Positions 61,395 through 64,000 of a DNA stretch of 64,000 bases are shown here, piece after piece. The stretch lies in the NCBI RefSeq assembly GCF_028372415.1, contig NC_092872.1:259495008-259559007 (forward strand), in the 5' to 3' direction. Each line of letters starts with the position of its first letter. The first letter of the stretch is position 1. Origin of the DNA: Notamacropus eugenii (taxonomy: Eukaryota > Chordata > Mammalia > Diprotodontia > Macropodidae). A program made the translations under genes and the position numbers. A model generated the notes under the pieces. That model made no database searches. It was not told the origin of the DNA and saw only the letters and a list, made by a program, of their open reading frames with translations.

Positions 61395-64000
61395 CTATAA
61401 TTTTTTGTTTGTTTGTTTCAGCCCTTTATTTATTTTTTATTTAACTTTTAACATTCATTTTCACAAAATTTTGGGTTCCACATTTTCTCCCCTTTGTCCC
61501 CTCCCCCCCAAAACACCGAGCGTTCTAATTGCCCCTGTCTGCCAATCTGCCCTCCCTCCCTCCCCACCCCTTCCCTTTGGAAGGCAAGCAATTCAATATA
61601 CGCCAGATCTGTGTAGTTTTGCAAATGACTTCCATAATAGTAGTGTTGTGTAAGAACTAATTATATTTCCCTCCATCCTATCCTGTCCCCCATTACTTCT
61701 GTTCTCTCTTTTGATCCTGTCCCTCCCCATGAGTGTTGACCTCAAATTGCTCCCTCCTCCCCGTGCCCTCCCTTCCATCATCCCCCCTACCCTGCTTATC
61801 CCCTTATCCCCCACTTTCCTGTATTGTAAGATAGGTTTTCATACCAAAATGACTGTGCATTTTATTCCTTCCTTTAGTGGAATGTGATGAGAGTAAACTT
61901 CATGTTTTTCTCTCACCTCCCCTCTTTTTGCCTTCACTAAAAAGTCTTTTGCTTGCCTCTTTTATGAGAGATAATTTGCTCCATTCCATTTCTCCCTTTC
62001 TCCTCCCAATATATTTCTCTCTCACTGCTTGATTTCATTTTTTTTTTAAGATATGATCCCCTCCTCTTCAGTTCACTCTGTGCACTCTGTCTCTATGTGT
62101 GTGTGCGTGTGCATGTGCATGTGTGTGTGTGTTATCCCACCCTGTACCCAGATGCTGAATAGCTTCAAGAGTTACAAATATTGTCTTTCTATGTAGGAAT
62201 GTAAACAGTTCAACTTTTGTAAAGTCCCTTATGACTTCTCTTTGCTATTTACTTTTTCATGCTTCTCTTCATTCTTGTGTTTGAAAGTCAAATTTTCTTT
62301 TCAGCTCTGGTCTTTTCATCAAGAATGCTTGAAAGTCCTCTATTTCATTGAAAGACCAATTTTTCCCCTGAAGTATTATATTCAGTTTTGCTGGGTAGGT
62401 GATTCTTGGTTTTAGTCCTAGTTCCTTTGACTTCTGGAATAGCCTATTCCACGCCCTTCGATCCCTTAATGTGGAAGCTGCTAGATCTTGTGTTATCCTG
62501 ATTGTATTTCCACAATACTTGAATTGTTTCTTTCTAGCTGCTTGCAATATTTTCTCCTTGATCTGGGAACTCTGGAATTTGGCCACAATGTTCCTAGGAG
62601 TTTCTCTTTTTGGATCTCTTTCAGGCAGTGATCTGTGGATTCCTTGAATACTTATTTTGCCCTCTGGTTCTAGAATCTCAGGGCAGTTTTCCTTGATAAT
62701 TTCATGAAAGATGATGTCTAGGCTCTTTTTTTGATCATGGCTTTCAGGTAGGCCCATAATTTTTAAATTATCTATCCTGGATCTATTCCCCAGGTCAGTT
62801 GTTTTTCCAATGAGATATTTCACATTATCTTCCATTTTTTCATTCTTTTAGTTTTGTTTTGTGATTTCTTGGTTTCTCATAAAGTCATTAGCCTCCATCT
62901 GTTCCATTCTAATTTTGAAAGAATTATTTTCTTCAGTGAGCTTTTGAATCTTCTTTTCCATTTGGCTAATTCTCCTCATTGGCTTTTTGAACCTCTTTTG
63001 CCAATTGAGTTAGCCTATTTTTCAGGGTGTTATTTTCTTCCGCATTTTTTTGGGTCTCCTTTAGCAAGGTGCTGATTTGTTGTTCAGACTTTGCTTGCAA
63101 GTCTTTTATTACTCTTCCCAGTTTTTCCTCCACCTCTCTATCATGATTTTGAAAATTTTTTGGGCTCTTTATGACCTTTTCCCAGAACTGATCCCATTGA
63201 GTGGGCTGGGATGTAGAAGCACTGACTTCCATGTCTTCCCCTGATGGTGAGCACCGCTCTTCCTCATCAGAAAGGAGGGGAGGAGAAACCTGTTCACCAA
63301 GAAAGTAACCCTCAATAATCTTGGTTTTTTTCCCTTTTCTGGGCATTTTCCCAGCCAGTGACTTGAGCTCTGAATATTCTCCTCACACCCACTTCACCTC
63401 CCGATCAGCTCAGCCAGTGCTTGGGGTCTGAGAATCAAATGCTGCTTCCCAGCCTCAGTGCTTTGGGCGGGGGCAGGGCTGCTATTCAGTGTGAGATTAA
63501 GTTTAGGTGCTCAGGTTGGGGCAGGGCCACCTCACAGGCTCAGTTCCCTCAGGGGGTTTATGCAGAGACCTTCAACAATGGATCCAGGCTCCTGCCTGCT
63601 TGGGGAGCCCCGGTCTGCTCCCACCTCCACTGTTGCCTCCCGAGGGGGCCTGAGTTATGGGGGCACCCCACTCACCTCTTGACCCGCCAAAGAGACCCTC
63701 TCACCCACCCCTGTCACCTGTGGGTGGAGGGACCCGCGTGGCTGCTGGAGATCCCATCCCTGAAGGCCGCTCAGATCTTTTCCTCTCGGTGCCACAGCCA
63801 CGGCAGGGCTGTACTCAGCTCCCAGTCCCGGCGCCCAGTCCGCGGTGCAAAGGACCTTTTGCAAGAAGTTTGCAGGTCTCTCTGGAACAGAAATCTCCCT
63901 CGCTCCAATGTTCTGTGGCCTCTGGGTGCAGAATTCACTGTGAGTTACTTCTTTGTAGATGTTCTATGGGTTGTGGGTTCAGAGCTATGTGTATGTGCGT
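61395..64000 (-). mobile_element. ORF1-only (HAL1-like) element, nearly complete, runs off the right edge
   Basis: On the minus strand: 5'UTR from beyond 64000 (by alignment to 14022-14047 only about 25 bp is missing) to 63347; ORF1 63346-62269; then about 0.85 kb of 3'UTR, purine-rich with a (CA)n segment (62093-62132 on the plus strand as TG), ending in an A-rich tail near 61400-61440. No endonuclease or reverse-transcriptase coding lies between ORF1 and the tail, so it is an L1-derived half-L1 that must rely on L1 in trans. Related 3'UTRs are at 55030-55399. Confidence 0.9.
62269..63346 (-). pseudogene. ORF1 of the HAL1-like element, broken in the middle
   Basis: The N-terminal frame 63346-62966 starts MPRKGKKTKIIEGYF and carries the start of a coiled coil (LKNRLTQLAKEVQKANEEN). 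The C-terminal frame, 62835-62269, holds the RRM-like NLKIMGLPES and the full C-terminal domain ending KRKFDFQTQE before TGA. The middle is out of frame or stopped, so one polypeptide is not possible as read. The C-terminal end shows what the copy at 12558 has lost. Confidence 0.9.

Noticed and set aside
1-64000. NEUROG3 or COL13A1 exons expected nearby from human gene order
   Set aside because: No basic helix-loop-helix open frame and no Gly-X-Y collagen repeats were found on either strand, so both must lie outside the window.
1-64000. LTR elements or endogenous retroviruses
   Set aside because: No paired long terminal repeats and no gag, pol or env-like coding stood out. All reverse-transcriptase-related sequence reads as L1.

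Overview
This is vertebrate nuclear DNA, almost certainly from a marsupial. Recognised by eye, without a repeat search: MAR1 SINEs (tRNA-like head joined to an RTE/BovB-type tail), many CORE-SINE/MIR copies, L2 and L3/CR1 LINE remnants, and marsupial-type L1 and ORF1-only (HAL1-like) elements. CpG is sparse, introns have GT-AG borders, and nothing resembles bacterial operons. I cannot fix the species.

Only one host protein-coding gene is supported: FAM241B (human C10orf35) on the minus strand. A non-coding first exon ends at 45085 inside a CpG-richer promoter. The second exon (43289-43406) carries the ATG at 43381, and the last coding exon (40577-40846) ends in TGA at 40577-40579. The spliced product is 120 aa with one C-terminal membrane segment. 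A (CA)30 tract, read as (UG)30 in the mRNA, starts about 40 nt after the stop. In human the neighbours are, as I recall, NEUROG3 and COL13A1; neither is in this window, so the rest is flanking intergenic DNA.

Layout: 1-2250 antisense L1 ORF2; 2.3-12 kb SINE/L2/L3 mosaic with unassigned sequence; 12.4-14.05 kb antisense ORF1-only L1-lineage element; 14-21 kb SINE, L3 and L2 remnants; 21.4-22.7 kb a pair of RFX X-box palindromes followed by a ~750-bp polypurine tract; 23-26 kb L2 and hAT-like remnants; 26.7-28.5 kb sense L1 3' half; 29.9 kb a strong CTCF-like motif; 30.5-31.6 kb nested SINEs, L3, a short tandem array; 31.7-34.1 kb simple repeats and a candidate conserved non-coding element; 34.76-35.52 kb an isolated antisense L1 5'UTR; 35.8-40 kb L3, SINEs and a motif cluster; 40.5-45.3 kb FAM241B; 45.3-61.3 kb repeat mosaic with several L1/HAL1 3' ends; 61.4-64 kb a nearly complete antisense ORF1-only element running off the right edge.

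No complete new coding system is visible. The points most worth a second look are the paired RFX sites beside the polypurine tract, the (UG)30 tract in the FAM241B 3'UTR, the two ORF1-only L1-lineage insertions, the CTCF-like site, inverted SINE pairs in the FAM241B intron, and candidate conserved non-coding blocks. Element ends are estimates read by eye, usually good to within about 10-30 bp.
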